Part shown: one piece after another, positions 1 through 11,290 of the stretch | Position numbering within the stretch: position 1 is the stretch's first letter | Layout of the letters: each line of letters opens with the position of its first letter | Assembly: GCA_022414725.1 (NCBI GenBank) | Contig: CM039467.1 | Span: forward strand, 5,443,863 to 5,507,862 | From: Microglena sp. YARC | Taxonomy: Eukaryota > Chlorophyta > Chlorophyceae > Chlamydomonadales > Chlamydomonadaceae | DNA length: 64,000 bases | Reading direction: 5' to 3' | The notes under the pieces: model-generated | Seen by the model: only the letters and a program-made list of their open reading frames with translations | The model's database searches: none | Told to the model about the DNA's origin: nothing | Position numbers and translations under genes: made by a program

Positions 1-474
1 NNNNNNNNNNNNNNNNNNNNNNNNNNNNNNNNNNNNNNNNNNNNNNNNNNNNNNNNNNNNNNNNNNNNNNNNNNNNNNNNNNNNNNNNNNNNNNNNNNNN
101 NNNNNNNNNNNNNNNNNNNNNNNNNNNNNNNNNNNNNNNNNNNNNNNNNNNNNNNNNNNNNNNNNNNNNNNNNNNNNNNNNNNNNNNNNNNNNNNNNNNN
201 NNNNNNNNNNNNNNNNNNNNNNNNNNNNNNNNNNNNNNNNNNNNNNNNNNNNNNNNNNNNNNNNNNNNNNNNNNNNNNNNNNNNNNNNNNNNNNNNNNNN
301 NNNNNNNNNNNNNNNNNNNNNNNNNNNNNNNNNNNNNNNNNNNNNNNNNNNNNNNNNNNNNNNNNNNNNNNNNNNNNNNNNNNNNNNNNNNNNNNNNNNN
401 NNNNNNNNNNNNNNNNNNNNNNNNNNNNNNNNNNNNNNNNNNNNNNNNNNNNNNNNNNNNNNNNNNNNNNNNNN
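1..474. other. Assembly gap (N run)
   Basis: Unknown bases only. The run continues to the left edge of the window, so its true length cannot be seen. Confidence 0.99.
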
Positions 475-2240
475 GGCATTGCGCTTGAGCCCAGCCATCA
501 AACAGGTGGTACCCATGTCGGTCGGGCAATGGTAGACTGTGCTGCCGTGCCATTTGGCAGTGTTAGGGAACCCCATTGGCAAGGACGTGAAGCTAGTGTG
601 ACAAAATGTGTGAGTGTCGCAGTCGCCATCACGTTGGTTCTCGTACCATGCAGTTGGTTACAGTGCTTTGCATTTAAGCATAAGTTCCGCTGTGATCGTA
701 CCACCATGTCTCCCCCCATGCAGGTGAGTGACCCTGCATCGAACCCCCTGCGAGGTGAGTGGTCACATCCTGACCTGCAGGTTGGGTGACAATGTGGAGT
801 AATTTTGCCTAATTCTCCCCCCAGGCAGTGTGTGATGCCATATTGTGGAGTGGCCGCCCATGCTGCAGGTAGTGGATCGCGAGTTGGATGAGTACCCCAT
901 GCAGGTGGTGAACGCCGTGGCCTGAGCCCCGATTGCAGGTTTATATCACCTCCAATTGCATAGCCCTCCAATGCAAGTGGTGGACTCATAGCTTATTGAG
1001 GCCCATGTGCGTGGTGACGTCATGCCATCTGGACTCCCCATGCAGTCGGATGAGGCCCTCACTGATGTATGAGAAGCTACCTATGGTGCATGTTGGTGAC
1101 TGATCCGCATGCTGATGAGCCACACAAGATATGCGAGGTGTTGGATAAGGTGGTGACCCATGTTGTGCTGAGACTCCCTTTTTCCATGTGTCAGTGTGTT
1201 GACCGTCTATGCCATAGGTCCACCCTAGCAGGCTGTTGACCATATCTAATGCCCCTGGGCGCCCATGCAGGTGGGTACCGTCGTATGCATGTAGCTCCAT
1301 GCAGGTGTGTGGTGATGCATGAGCCCGTCGCGATAAGCAGTTGGTGACTTGAATGTGACCTAGCCTGACCCCATCATGTATGTGGTGTATAACTGCTAGT
1401 CAACTAAACCCCCATGTAGGTTGTGACCCATGCATGAGGCCGTAACCCAGTAGGTGTGACGACCATAGCCTAGCCCCCATGCATGGTGACGCCGTGGCCT
1501 TAGACCCCATGCTGGTAGTGACCCATTGCATGAGTGCCCGCATTGCAGGTGGTGACCAGTCAGTTAGAGCACCCCCATTGTAGTGTGAAAGTCGACAACG
1601 CCATGCATGCATGCCCCCTGCACAATGTCAACCATCGTGGCCCCCATATCAGGTGGGTGACCCATGTCATTAGCACCTATGGGCAGTGGGTGGACACAGA
1701 TGGCTGACCGTCCATGCAGGTGGTGTCCCATCGCTTCAGCCCCCATAGCAGGTGTGACCCATGCATTTGAGCCCCCAATGCAGGTGGCCACATGCCCTGG
1801 AGACCCACATTTGCTGCAGTGGTGACCCATTGCCTTTTGCCGCTCCCATGAAGGTTGCTGCGACATAATTGCTAAAGGTGATACGAAATCGTTGGACCAT
1901 GCAGTGTGGTCACCCTCATGGGCCAGACCCATGCAGGGATGACCCATGTTTGAGCTCGCCGGAGTGCGATAAGACTCTGTTACTGGGTTATACATGCTTG
2001 AGCCCCCATTAGGGGTGATGCTACATTGTGAATGTTGCCTGAGCCCCCATTGCAGTGTGACCCATAGCCCTTTTGCCAACCCCATGAAGGTGGTGAAAAA
2101 ATCCAAAAACACATCAAGGTGGCAACCCATCCCGAGCCCAATGCAAAGTATGACCCATCGCCTGACGACCCTATCAATTGGGATCCGCAGCTTGAGCCTC
2201 CATGCGGTGGTTGACCCATGCCGAAGCCTTATTTCTGACG
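475..2240 (-). repeat. Degenerate 30-bp minisatellite array, left copy
   Basis: Repeated variants of gcccccatgcaggtggtgac and acccatgcctgagcc, with a period near 30 bp, fill this stretch. It is the reverse complement of the large array at 47486-56254. Units are riddled with one-base insertions, deletions and substitutions, much more than in the middle of the right-hand array. The ORFs that run through it are by-products of a 30-bp period and I do not call them genes. Confidence 0.9.
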
Positions 2241-2585
2241 CGGATGTTACGAAGCGAAAAAGCAAAACAGTTATAGCATTTTCATAAAGCTAGTGCAACA
2301 TGTTCAATATGATTATGCATACTTGTCAGTATGTGCTTTGACTAGAGCATAGAGCCGTAAGACATTATCTCGGCAATAAACTGTCATTGAAGGGAGGGGA
2401 GAAGTAAGCTTGGCGCAGATGTTCTAAATTTCCAGGCTGGATCGAAATTTTACCACTATTCCTTGGACATATATATATATGGTGCTCAATATACAAATAA
2501 GCCAAAGGTCTAACCTATAAAGTACAATGTGAGAAACTATGCTTACACAAAAAACGTTTTTTTTGGGGATACCAATAGGGAACTC
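2241..2585 (-). repeat. 340-bp array-flanking sequence, copy A
   Basis: The reverse complement of this segment aligns along its length with 47162-47485. Shared landmarks, in order, are ttccctattgg, a run of A before cgttttttgtgtaagcatag, a tatatatatgtccaaggaa block, ccagcctggaaatttagaac and cacatactgacaagt. In both copies it abuts the 30-bp array on the same side, so flank plus array is one duplicated unit. Identity drops abruptly beyond 2585. Confidence 0.88.
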
Positions 2586-3595
2586 CTGTTTTTAGGTATT
2601 CCTGCTTGTATAATGTAGGCTGAGGGGTAGTTTGAATTCCAGTCGTCGATGGCCTGTCGTGTTGTGTCAATGTTGCAAAAGTTTGATGAACCAGATATGA
2701 TTGTTAGCTGATTAAAATCCGGGAGATGGCCTCATGGCTTGTGTGCTGAGAAGGTTAGTGATGGTGGAACTGCCTTCCTGGGATTGGAGGGTTGTGGTTA
2801 TCGGAGGAGTGGTGTTTAAAGGTGTAGGTTAATTGGTCAATTCTTTGTCCCAAACACCAGTTCAACAAGGTTGAAGACGCATGTGAGATTGAGGTTTCCC
2901 AAGTATGTGGAGGTAGTGGAGGTAAGAGGTGTTGCTAGTGGTGGATGCTGTATCCGCATGCGTGTGTAGGAGTTGAATAATGGCTCGTTTTCATAGATGG
3001 TTGGGGCCCATTGGACCGTGACCAACGGGGTGGGTAGGCAAGTTTGCGTCGCTGTAGAGCGCTTGCCCCGCCAGCTCGTAATGTTGCAGGGCGTCTGTAC
3101 TGAGATCTCGTAAGGTAAGGTGAAGCAGCGCCGCGCCGGTGGTGCAGTGCGCTGACTGTCGTGGGAAAATGTCATGGGCCTCGCGGATCCCGATCAGGGT
3201 GCGAGGTGGAAGTTATTTTATAGCGGCGGTAGATTTGGAGGAGAGGAGTGTCGGATCCAGATTTTTTGCACAGTAGTATGGCGTCCGCATGACTCATGGC
3301 TCAGTTGGAAGAGCAGCCCCATGCTGTGCTGCGTGACTGCCGTTCGATCTGCGTGGGCCACCGCCCAACCAGTTGGTTTCCTTCGCAGGTTCACAAGTGG
3401 ACCCAGCCTCGTAGTCTGCATCAGTTAACGGTGGCGTGAAGGATTGTAGCGCTGGGTGAGTGGGTGGAGGATTCGAATAGGAGCAGAACATTTAAAACGG
3501 TTGTACTGTTACGTGTTTGCGAAATTGCGTAGCCAGGCGAAACGGCAAGTTGCCTGTCGGAGGGGGAGTGGGTCAGAGTGAGTTGAGGAATGACG
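2586..3595. other. No confident gene; probable LINE 3' region
   Basis: No ORF here resembles a known protein. A tRNA-like pair of boxes (tggctcagttgg at 3297-3308 and gttcgatctgc at 3342-3352) occurs, but anticodon and T stems do not pair. The 3' end of the minus-strand LINE must lie in or near this stretch; no poly(A) or simple tail marks it. Confidence 0.4.
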
Positions 3596-3599
3596 GTTT

Positions 3600-6500
3600 G
3601 GAGGGAGGAGAAGGGTGTGCTGGTGAGGCGGTCAGGGAATTTTGTGGTTGTATTAATTGAATTTGTGTGAAAGGTAATAGTTGTTAGTAGAAGAGGTTCT
3701 TTAGTACTGAATTTAAATTGAAGTTCCCATGGGTGTACCTAGTCGTGGTATAGTAGATTCCAGTGTCGTGAAAAGGTAGTCATAGTGAAAGCACACGGGA
3801 TTGCTCCTTATGGAAAGAGATGAGAGTGTGATTAATGTTTGTCAAGAAGTTCTGTTCATTTGCCTGATTTAGAAATTGTTCTGTCAGATATTTTTTTTTA
3901 ATAATTTCCCAGCTGGTCGGGCTAGGTGACATATATTCAAGTTGCTTGCGGGAGGGAAGAGAGAGAGAGATCCAGAATGTGGTCATGGTGGAGGTTGATT
4001 TGTCAGTGAGAGAGCCTAGGTGAGAATTCCCAGGTGGCCTTGGTCGTTCATTGTCTTGGACTGGGTGAGGGCTGTTGCAGTAATCTGAGTATATTCAGTG
4101 AGTAGAGAGGGCACCCCTAGTCCTGCCTCTGTCGATTGGGGACGTGAGTGTCTTTGTCGGAAAGGATTCTAGGAAAAGGAGCAAGAAGCAGAAGTTTAAC
4201 TTTTTAATACTGATTCTCTGTCAATGACATGAAGTGTCGGTTAGTGAGAAGGGAGCTACTTATCATGGGGTATTTTAATAGCTGCTCTGACACATTGTGA
4301 GATTATTCGTAGACCATTGGGTGGGGGTTGCCCTATTTTTAGCTTTAGTGGAGGATACTCAAGCCTTTGTTTGTGGATGGTTTCATAGTAGAGTAAAAAA
4401 GTTGAGTTTTCCCAATTTAAGGTATTAGTGAGATGTGAACCCCCAGGTATCTATAGGCTTGGTCTGGCGGCCTGGTAGGTAGCATAGGAATAACCTAAAG
4501 GAAATTTTTTTCTAGCCTTTGTTTGAGAGTGTTGTTTGTGAGTAGGTATTTTGTGAGGGGTGTGATTTTGTGGAGTATGCCACTAACCACACATTTTAGT
4601 GGCGTTAAGAGGAATGCCCGACCAGATACTAAAAGTTTGAACTTTACCACATTGGATGCGAAGGTCCTCTGAGCTGCCGGTTAGGACGGCAGTGTCGTCA
4701 GCATACCCCAAGCTGCTTGTGTGGTTTTTCATCTGCTGTTGTGGAGGGGTAGGGATGCTGCTCTGTTATCCTCGTCCTCCAGAACGGAAAGCCATCTGTG
4801 TAGGGGTTCTAAGAAAAATAATGAAAGAGTAAGGGGGAGAGAGTGTCTCCCTGGATAGTGCCCTAGTAATGGGGATAAGGGGAGCCAGATGTATTGTTAA
4901 GGAGGATATGTGTAGTAGAGTTTGTGTTAAATTCCTTTAATTGTATCTATAGTATCATGGGTATAACCCAAGCTGTTCATAATGCAGAGAAGTTTTTGGG
5001 TGATCAATCATGTTGAAGGGCAGAGCTAAAGTCAAAAGTAGGCCAGCATAAAGGTCCTGGTGGAAGAGGGCAGCATCCTCAATGTTTGTGGAGTAGGGTC
5101 AAGAGTGTCTATTAGGTTACTTTTTGTCTTTTTCTGAAAACCCTCTTGGCAGGCACTAAGAATGTGATTAGGTTTCAGAGTAGGTAGTAAATAGTGGTTG
5201 GTAACAAGAGAGGTCCAGAGTTTGGCTACAGCATTGTTAAGGCCTATTGGCCTGTAATTTGGGGTAAGCAAGGATCTGATTTTTTGTAGGAGCATGACTG
5301 TGTGGGAGATTTTCCAGCAGTCTGGTGTTTATCCCCAGGATCCATACTAGCTGCAGAGTTGTGTATGGTGAGGTGCATTTCCTGTGGGAGGCACATAAGT
5401 AGTTTCATTTAGGTATGCCGTCTGGGGCCTGTGGCTTTGTTAGTGGAGAGTTTCCTGATGCAGCCATCATAGGTGGTTGAGGAGGAGAGAATAGGTGTAA
5501 GGGGAGGCAGTGGTTTGTGTGGAGTTGGCTGGGAGTTTCAAGGTGGTATTTGTCTGTGTGTGTTTCCCATGGAGGGGAGTGGCATGTCGGTATAATCATC
5601 TAAAATGGGTGGTGTGGGAGGTGACATAAGTTACCCATGTGTTTGGTCAAAACTTCCAGAGACCCTGGGTACTGGTGCTAAGTGTGTTTGAGGATGCATC
5701 CAGTTAGGGCAGTGGGTTGTGTGTGTAATTTTTCAGAGAGAGAAAATATACCTGTGAGTTTGTCGTGCCTGTGTGCTGAGGCGGCGTCTCAATTTCTTGA
5801 TGGAGGCAGTTGCTCTCTCCTCTTTGAGTGCAGCCTGCATGTGACGTAGTTCTGTAATACTTGTTTAATTATCAGCAGTTAGAGAGAGGAAGTAGTCAGG
5901 GAGGAGTAAGTTTTGTAGGTGCTGTTGTATTTTAATTTTAGTGGTAGGTGAGTATGTGCCTGCCGTATGAGGTGTGCTTCTGAGCTCCATGTATTGTTTT
6001 GGTCAGGTGATTGGAGGCTGTTCGAAGTGCTTTAATGTGTTTAATATGGTAGTTAAGACGTCTGTAGGTTTTAGCAGTTTTTCTGGGCAAAAAAAATGCC
6101 TGGTGTGCTAGACTTAAATGGGGCAGATGTCAGTCATGATGGAAAGATCTTGGTGGAAGAGTGATCATGAGATGATCTGCCATGCTGTTAAGATTTTCTG
6201 GCATGGTGGCTGTGAGTTCTTGTCTAATAGATTGGATGTGTGCAGGATGTTTTATCTTTCTCCCAGTAAAGTTTGTGATATAGTCCAGGCTTTATTTATG
6301 TTGATGTGGCTGTGTTGAAATTGATGGAGAAATTTATTTGAGATTGCCTCTTTGGCTTTGGCCATGTCCTGATGCTTGAGAGGGAGTTTGCAGTTGGGTG
6401 TTGGATTGTGAGGGTGGTGTGTCAAGGTTGGGAGGAGGAAAGAGAGAGGAGGTAATTTTTTGTTCCAGGGTCAAGTGGTCAAGTGTGTCTCCCATTTGGT

Positions 6501-7465
6501 GTGTGGTTTCTGTCACCATGGTTGCGGGTGGGGGGTTGATGAGAATGATGTCATCTATCCTGCTGCTGTAGGAGGTGTTGTCTGAGTAAGTATGGGGACG
6601 TGGTGATGGTTGGATGTGAATTGAATATTTTATTAAGATGCTGGTAGTGAGGCTTGGTCCTCCAGGTGATGGACTGTGTTGCTTCTATCAGTTAAGGTAG
6701 TAAGCTGCATTCCAGTCTCCCCCTGCAATATAGTGGTGAGAGGGGTTCTGGGATATGATGTAGTGGATGTGTTCATAGATGCGGGCTCTTTTGGCAGGAT
6801 CATTTGCAGGGCATGTAGACACCTAGAATGTGAGTGATGTTGTTTTAATAGTTTGATGAGTGAGATGACCAGCTATGTCAGTGGGGATTTCATGTTTAAA
6901 TTAGGTGTGCAGTAAGAGTCTTTTTGATAAGTGTGATGACTCCAGCTGAGCGGGTAACAATGTTGTCTGCATTGGTAGCCTTTCTTAATGGTTTTGCTTC
7001 TGTTGATGAAAGTGGTAGTCAGAGAGGTCTTTGTTTGATCATATTAATTATGCCTGTATTGTTGGAGGTGAGTTTTGTTTCGGTGAGAATAGCAATGTCT
7101 GGCTCATTTTAGTTCGAATATGGTCATAGAGTGTTTCCCAGGATGAGAAAGATGCCTCTGCAGTTGGAAGTGATAATGTTAGTGAGATAGAGTACAGTTT
7201 GCTTGTTTGAACAGGATGTGAAGTAGTATGAGTAATTTTAATTCTTTTCGTTTGAAGGGTTTTGGTGGTGAGTCTGGGAGGAGCAGGTTTCTTGGTAGGA
7301 GGTTCTGCCCCAAAGATTCTGCATTGGCGAAACTTAGTGAAGTCAGGAAGGACGACTTTGCTAGGTATAGGGAGAGGTGTGTTGTGCATCTGGTGTGTGC
7401 AGAGGTGTGGGCGTTTTGTAGTTAAATTATTTTTCTTTGCAGAAGATGTTTTTTGTTTTGATCTG
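3600..7465 (-). pseudogene. LINE ORF2: endonuclease and reverse transcriptase, broken
   Basis: The APE-like endonuclease is shown by EPDIAILTETKL near 7070-7110 and IAGGDWNAA near 6705-6730, the catalytic-type motifs of this family. The reverse transcriptase is shown by KPQAPDGIP near 5420, NYRPIGLNNAVAKLW and CQEGF (5032-5295), then LGYADDTAVL with the catalytic YADD at 4694-4705, and RYLGVHI near 4450 after the palm. The pieces sit in different frames with stops between them, so this copy cannot make a full protein as written. Part of the damage may be consensus error. The N-terminal codons lie beyond the Copia insertion, at 15966-16077. The product would nick target DNA and prime cDNA synthesis there. 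Confidence 0.85.
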
Positions 7466-7798
7466 TGTCAGCATGTATAGCGGTGCTCTCACGCGTTTTA
7501 TGATTGGTGGACTACTTATGTTTACTCCCTTAGAACTATCGGCTCTCCTGAGCCAAGCTTCCCGTGGGACTGAGTCATCTTGAAGATGACTCAGTGGCAG
7601 CTTTCCTGTCACCTACGTCTTCCGGTCTGATCTGTACCCTGTTAGGTTTCCTGTCTACCGCCTTCTTTCACCACAGGTGCCCCTTTATGGGTCTCCTGTG
7701 TCTGTAACGTTATCCTTGTCTCCGTGTATAGATTGGTGCGTCTGTTCCGCTGCTTTAATCTTACTGTCCACTCTACCGGAGTGATTTTCAAGCTGATA
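7466..7798 (+). repeat. Copia 5' LTR
   Basis: It begins tgtcagcatgtatagc and ends caagctgata, matching 15642-15965. The two LTRs differ by a few substitutions and about nine single-base indels; nearly all indels are an extra base in this copy, mostly in short runs. It would carry the promoter of the element, but I see no convincing TATA box. Confidence 0.92.
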
Positions 7799-8481
7799 GG
7801 TTTCATTGGGCTCCTCATCACTACCGCTGCTTTGATAATGCAACTTCCGCGAGGGCCTCCTGCCGGCTTTGTGAAACTTACCAAACTTAATGGGTGTTTC
7901 ATGGGCTCGTGGGATCCGCAGTGTCATTTGTGAGCAATGGATACGACCGAATCCTCCCAACGGGGTGAAGGTTCCTCTAGAATTGGCTAGACGACTGCGC
8001 GCCAGCGGCCTCTGCTGCCGGAGAGGAGGGTCCTTCCGCCATCAAGGAAGTTACCCCCCCCGATCAATCCTCCAACATTACGGTTCCTTCTCTCAATGTT
8101 CGACGCCTGTCCTCTGATGTTGAGGATGTCCTGATGAAGCTGTGTTGTGGTACAGACACAGATCAATCCGTTGTGCATCAGACCGCAGCCTCATTGCGTC
8201 CCCTTCAATTTATGGATGAAAGACTACTCTACTACTACTGATGATGAGGAGGACTTGAAGAGTGCTACGAGTGCTGACTTCGGTGGCGTGTCCCCATCTG
8301 CTGCTGCCACTCGTGTCTTTGAGACTTCCGCTGTTTCACCGGTGTATGAGCCTGCTGATCAGCAGATGCCTAATCGATGAGCTTTCGCCTGTGTATCAGC
8401 CTCAGCCTTCGTCGGCGCCTTCCTTTGAGCCTGTTCCCCCGGCTTACCCGGAGGTGGCTAAGCCCACTTTCTTAAAGGGCT

Positions 8482-9598
8482 TTGCTTTCTTTTTCCTCTG
8501 CATCTGCCCCCATGGAGCGTGGCCTCCCTGGCTACCACACTCGCTCTCGCGAGGCTGCTGTTTCCTCTGCACGCACCTCTGCTGCTGGTGCCTCCCTGGA
8601 ACCCCCTCCGCCTCCGCCGGTGGAGCTGCCTCCTGCCCCTGGCCCTCCTCCTATGCTATATACGCGGTCATGCGAATCTTGGGAGCATCTGCTCACTGGT
8701 GGATCTCCTCCGACTTTGAACTTGCGGGACTACCGCCTGATCAACCAGGATCGACGGGATGGTGAGTCCTTGAACCGCTCTTTGTACGGTCGGATGGATA
8801 TGCAGGCTACAATGGCAAATGTTAGTGTGAAGCTGAGGCATCGCCGAGTGATGGCTTTCTCTGAGCTTGGTACCAGGTGTCGTTCTTTTCTTGGTCCAGT
8901 CACTTCTGGGATTCTGTATCCCCCAGATCATGGTGTTTCCTTTGGTGGTACGAGGCGTAGTGATCACGAGAAGCTTGGTTATCAGTTTGTGCGAGTGCCT
9001 GTCCCTCTGTGTCCTGTTAGCTCAGATTTCGAGCTGCTTATGAGTGTTGCGAGGTCCATTCCTGTGATTAGGAACATAGACGACCAGCGCGCTCTTGACG
9101 CTGGTCTTGCTGCGGAGTATTTCATGGACATTCGTAGGTCCTTGGCTCCTGTCCCTTCTGCGATTGGAGCTGGGTCTAATACCCTCATTCATGGTGAGTC
9201 CCGGTTTGATCCTGCACTGTTGGGGTTCAGTGCACTGCCTCTCGAACGTCAGGATTTCATGTGTTTAACTATGATGCTCGCGAACATGGAGGACGATATG
9301 GTCAAGGTATACCAGGACTTTGCCACCCCTCGGGATATCCTTTTGGATATCCGGAAGACGCAGTCTGATGCCCTTGCCTCTAGAGTCCCTCTCATGCGTA
9401 TCGAACTTCATAATGCGCACATGGGCCCTTCTGACCGTGTCGATGATTTCTTTCGCAATGGTTTGCAGTCTGTGCACTGACCTCCGCAGTGCTGGACATC
9501 CTGTCACTCAGCGCCACGCCATGGAAACCATTGTGAATGGGATCCGTTTGATCCGATTTGAATCGCTGCGGATCCAGTACGGGTATGATGTTGGCTAA
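8482..9598 (+). pseudogene. Copia gag
   Basis: A 332-codon ORF starts at 8482 and ends at 9480; a second frame (to 9598) continues the same protein after a frameshift near 9460. The N-terminus is Pro/Ala-rich, followed by a mixed helical Gag-like region. Just downstream, near 9790-9880, a Cys/His-rich patch (GPCLSKTTHSEDRC in one frame) looks like a damaged nucleic-acid-binding knuckle. Placement between the LTR and the protease supports Gag. The product would form the capsid-like particle in which reverse transcription takes place. The start is the first Met of the long frame; codons upstream to about 8050 may also belong. Confidence 0.7.
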
Positions 9599-9655
9599 AC
9601 AGACAGACTGTAGATTACTGGTCTTGTCTGGAGGCATATCGGTCTCCTCGACATT

Positions 9656-11290
9656 TTGAACATTGCTCTCCCCAGGTCCGACTCCAGGCATCCTGGTTGG
9701 TCCCGGGACGCTCCCCAGGTTCCTGCCAATGCTGCGTTTCAGCGTGGGCAGGGATCTGGTTCTCAGGGTTCTGGTTCCAACAAGCGACGTCTGGATTGCA
9801 CTTGGGCCCATGCCTCAGCAAGACGACCCACTCGGAGGATCGCTGTTTCACGAAGCATCCGCACCTGCGTAAGACCAAGCCTGGTGCACCGGTTACCAAT
9901 CCGGTGCCCATGGCCTTGGCCCTTCCAGGTGTGCTTACTCCGCGGCAGCTGGCCTCCTTGCAGGCTTAGATTGATGGGTATGCTTTGGACAAGAAATAGG
10001 AGGTACGCTCTGTCCTTTTCTCTTGCACTGCGAAATTTTTCAAATGTCTGCAGCCCGAGCCTGTCTGAGGGTGTCTGGCATGTTGATTCTGGAGCTGGGA
10101 TGTCAATCACAGGTGATATGTCTTTGTTCACTGTGTTTCATGCTTCTGAGACTGGGCCAGCAGTTAAATTTGTTGATGGTGTGGTTCAACGGTCTGTGGG
10201 TCAGGGTTCTATTGTGTTAGGTAGTGATTGGTTACCAACACCAATCACTTTAACCAATGTTCTCTACATCCCACACTGTCCGGTGAAACTCATGTCAGTA
10301 GATGCTGTTGCCCATGCTCACAACTGCAAGATTTCTTTTGATAGTCTTAGTTGTACTGCCACACAGGGCTCTTCTGTTCTGTGGTCTTTCCCTGCCTCCA
10401 GTGATGGTGTGTACAAGTTTGCATGTAGGCCTTGTCACACCCCTCGTGGCCGTTTGTATGGTGCTGAAGATTATCCAGCTTTTGCTCTTGATGTTGATGA
10501 GGATGGTGGAGTTGTGATCCCTACCACTCCTGAATGGTTGTGGCATAGGCGGCTGGGTCACCCTGGCTATGATGCCATGCACAACCTTGTAAGGAAGGGT
10601 TTGGTTCAGAACTTACCCCTCACTCTCCAACAGGTGCAAAGACTGTCTAAGATCCCATGTGATGCTTGTCAGAAGGCAAAGGGAAAACGTATCCCTTTTC
10701 CTAAAGAAAGCAAAACTAGGATCCGTGCCCCATTACAACGCCTTCACTTGGACATCATGGGGCCATTTAATATTAGGGGCTTGCGTGGGGAGTTTTATGT
10801 TCTGTGTCTCACTGACCAATACTCTGGCTATGCTGAGGTCTTGTGCTTGAGAACCAGGGATGAAGCTCCCTTAGCAGTTCAAACTACCATCCTCAGATGG
10901 ATGACTCAGCTGCATGGATTTGTTTTCAAGTGTCTTAGGTCTGACAGGGCTAAGGAATTTATAGTGAAGTGGTTCGAGGATTGGTTAGAATCGGTTGGTG
11001 CTGTGCATGAATTGTCCATGGCTTACACTGCTCAGCAGAATGCGACTGTGGAACGGTACAATGGGGTCCTTCAGAACGTAGCTAGGAGCATTCACTTGGA
11101 GTCTAAGCTCACTAAGTCCTTCTGGCCCTATGCCTTCCTCGCCGCGTGTTACCTACGCAACCGGCTGCCTAATCAGGGTGACAAGACTCCTTATGAGTTG
11201 TTCTTTGGGGTTCTACCTGATGTATCGTTATTGCGCGTGTTCGGGGTGCCCATGCTATGTTACCTTAGTGAATGGGAAGAAGCGCAATAA
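9656..11290 (+). CDS. Copia protease and integrase
   Basis: A 544-codon ORF. The first ~130 codons are probably out-of-frame gag. The aspartic-protease motif HVDSG is at residues 142-146 (Asp144). A GAG-pre-integrase zinc region follows, with LWHRRLGHPG near residue 296 and CDACQKAKG near 340. The integrase core has the acidic triad Asp366 (HLDIMGP), Asp430 (RSDRAKEF) and Glu466 (NATVERYNG); the 36-residue step from the second Asp to Glu is right for this family. The product would cut the polyprotein and join the cDNA to the genome. The frame is lost near 11260, before the end of integrase, so it is part of a broken pol. Confidence 0.88.
   Translation: MNIALPRSDSRHPGWSRDAPQVPANAAFQRGQGSGSQGSGSNKRRLDCTWAHASARRPTRRIAVSRSIRTCVRPSLVHRLPIRCPWPWPFQVCLLRGSWPPCRLRLMGMLWTRNRRYALSFSLALRNFSNVCSPSLSEGVWHVDSGAGMSITGDMSLFTVFHASETGPAVKFVDGVVQRSVGQGSIVLGSDWLPTPITLTNVLYIPHCPVKLMSVDAVAHAHNCKISFDSLSCTATQGSSVLWSFPASSDGVYKFACRPCHTPRGRLYGAEDYPAFALDVDEDGGVVIPTTPEWLWHRRLGHPGYDAMHNLVRKGLVQNLPLTLQQVQRLSKIPCDACQKAKGKRIPFPKESKTRIRAPLQRLHLDIMGPFNIRGLRGEFYVLCLTDQYSGYAEVLCLRTRDEAPLAVQTTILRWMTQLHGFVFKCLRSDRAKEFIVKWFEDWLESVGAVHELSMAYTAQQNATVERYNGVLQNVARSIHLESKLTKSFWPYAFLAACYLRNRLPNQGDKTPYELFFGVLPDVSLLRVFGVPMLCYLSEWEEAQ

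Noticed and set aside
22..474. ORF reading into the N run at the left edge
   Set aside because: Unknown sequence; nothing can be said.
498..2265. Several minus and plus ORFs of 70-233 codons
   Set aside because: They follow the 30-bp repeat in random frames with many shifts; not coding.
3290..3362. tRNA gene or SINE with A box tggctcagttgg and B box gttcgatctgc
   Set aside because: The D stem pairs (gctc/gagc) but the T stem does not and the anticodon stem has only three of five pairs; the B box is poor. Not strong enough for a feature.
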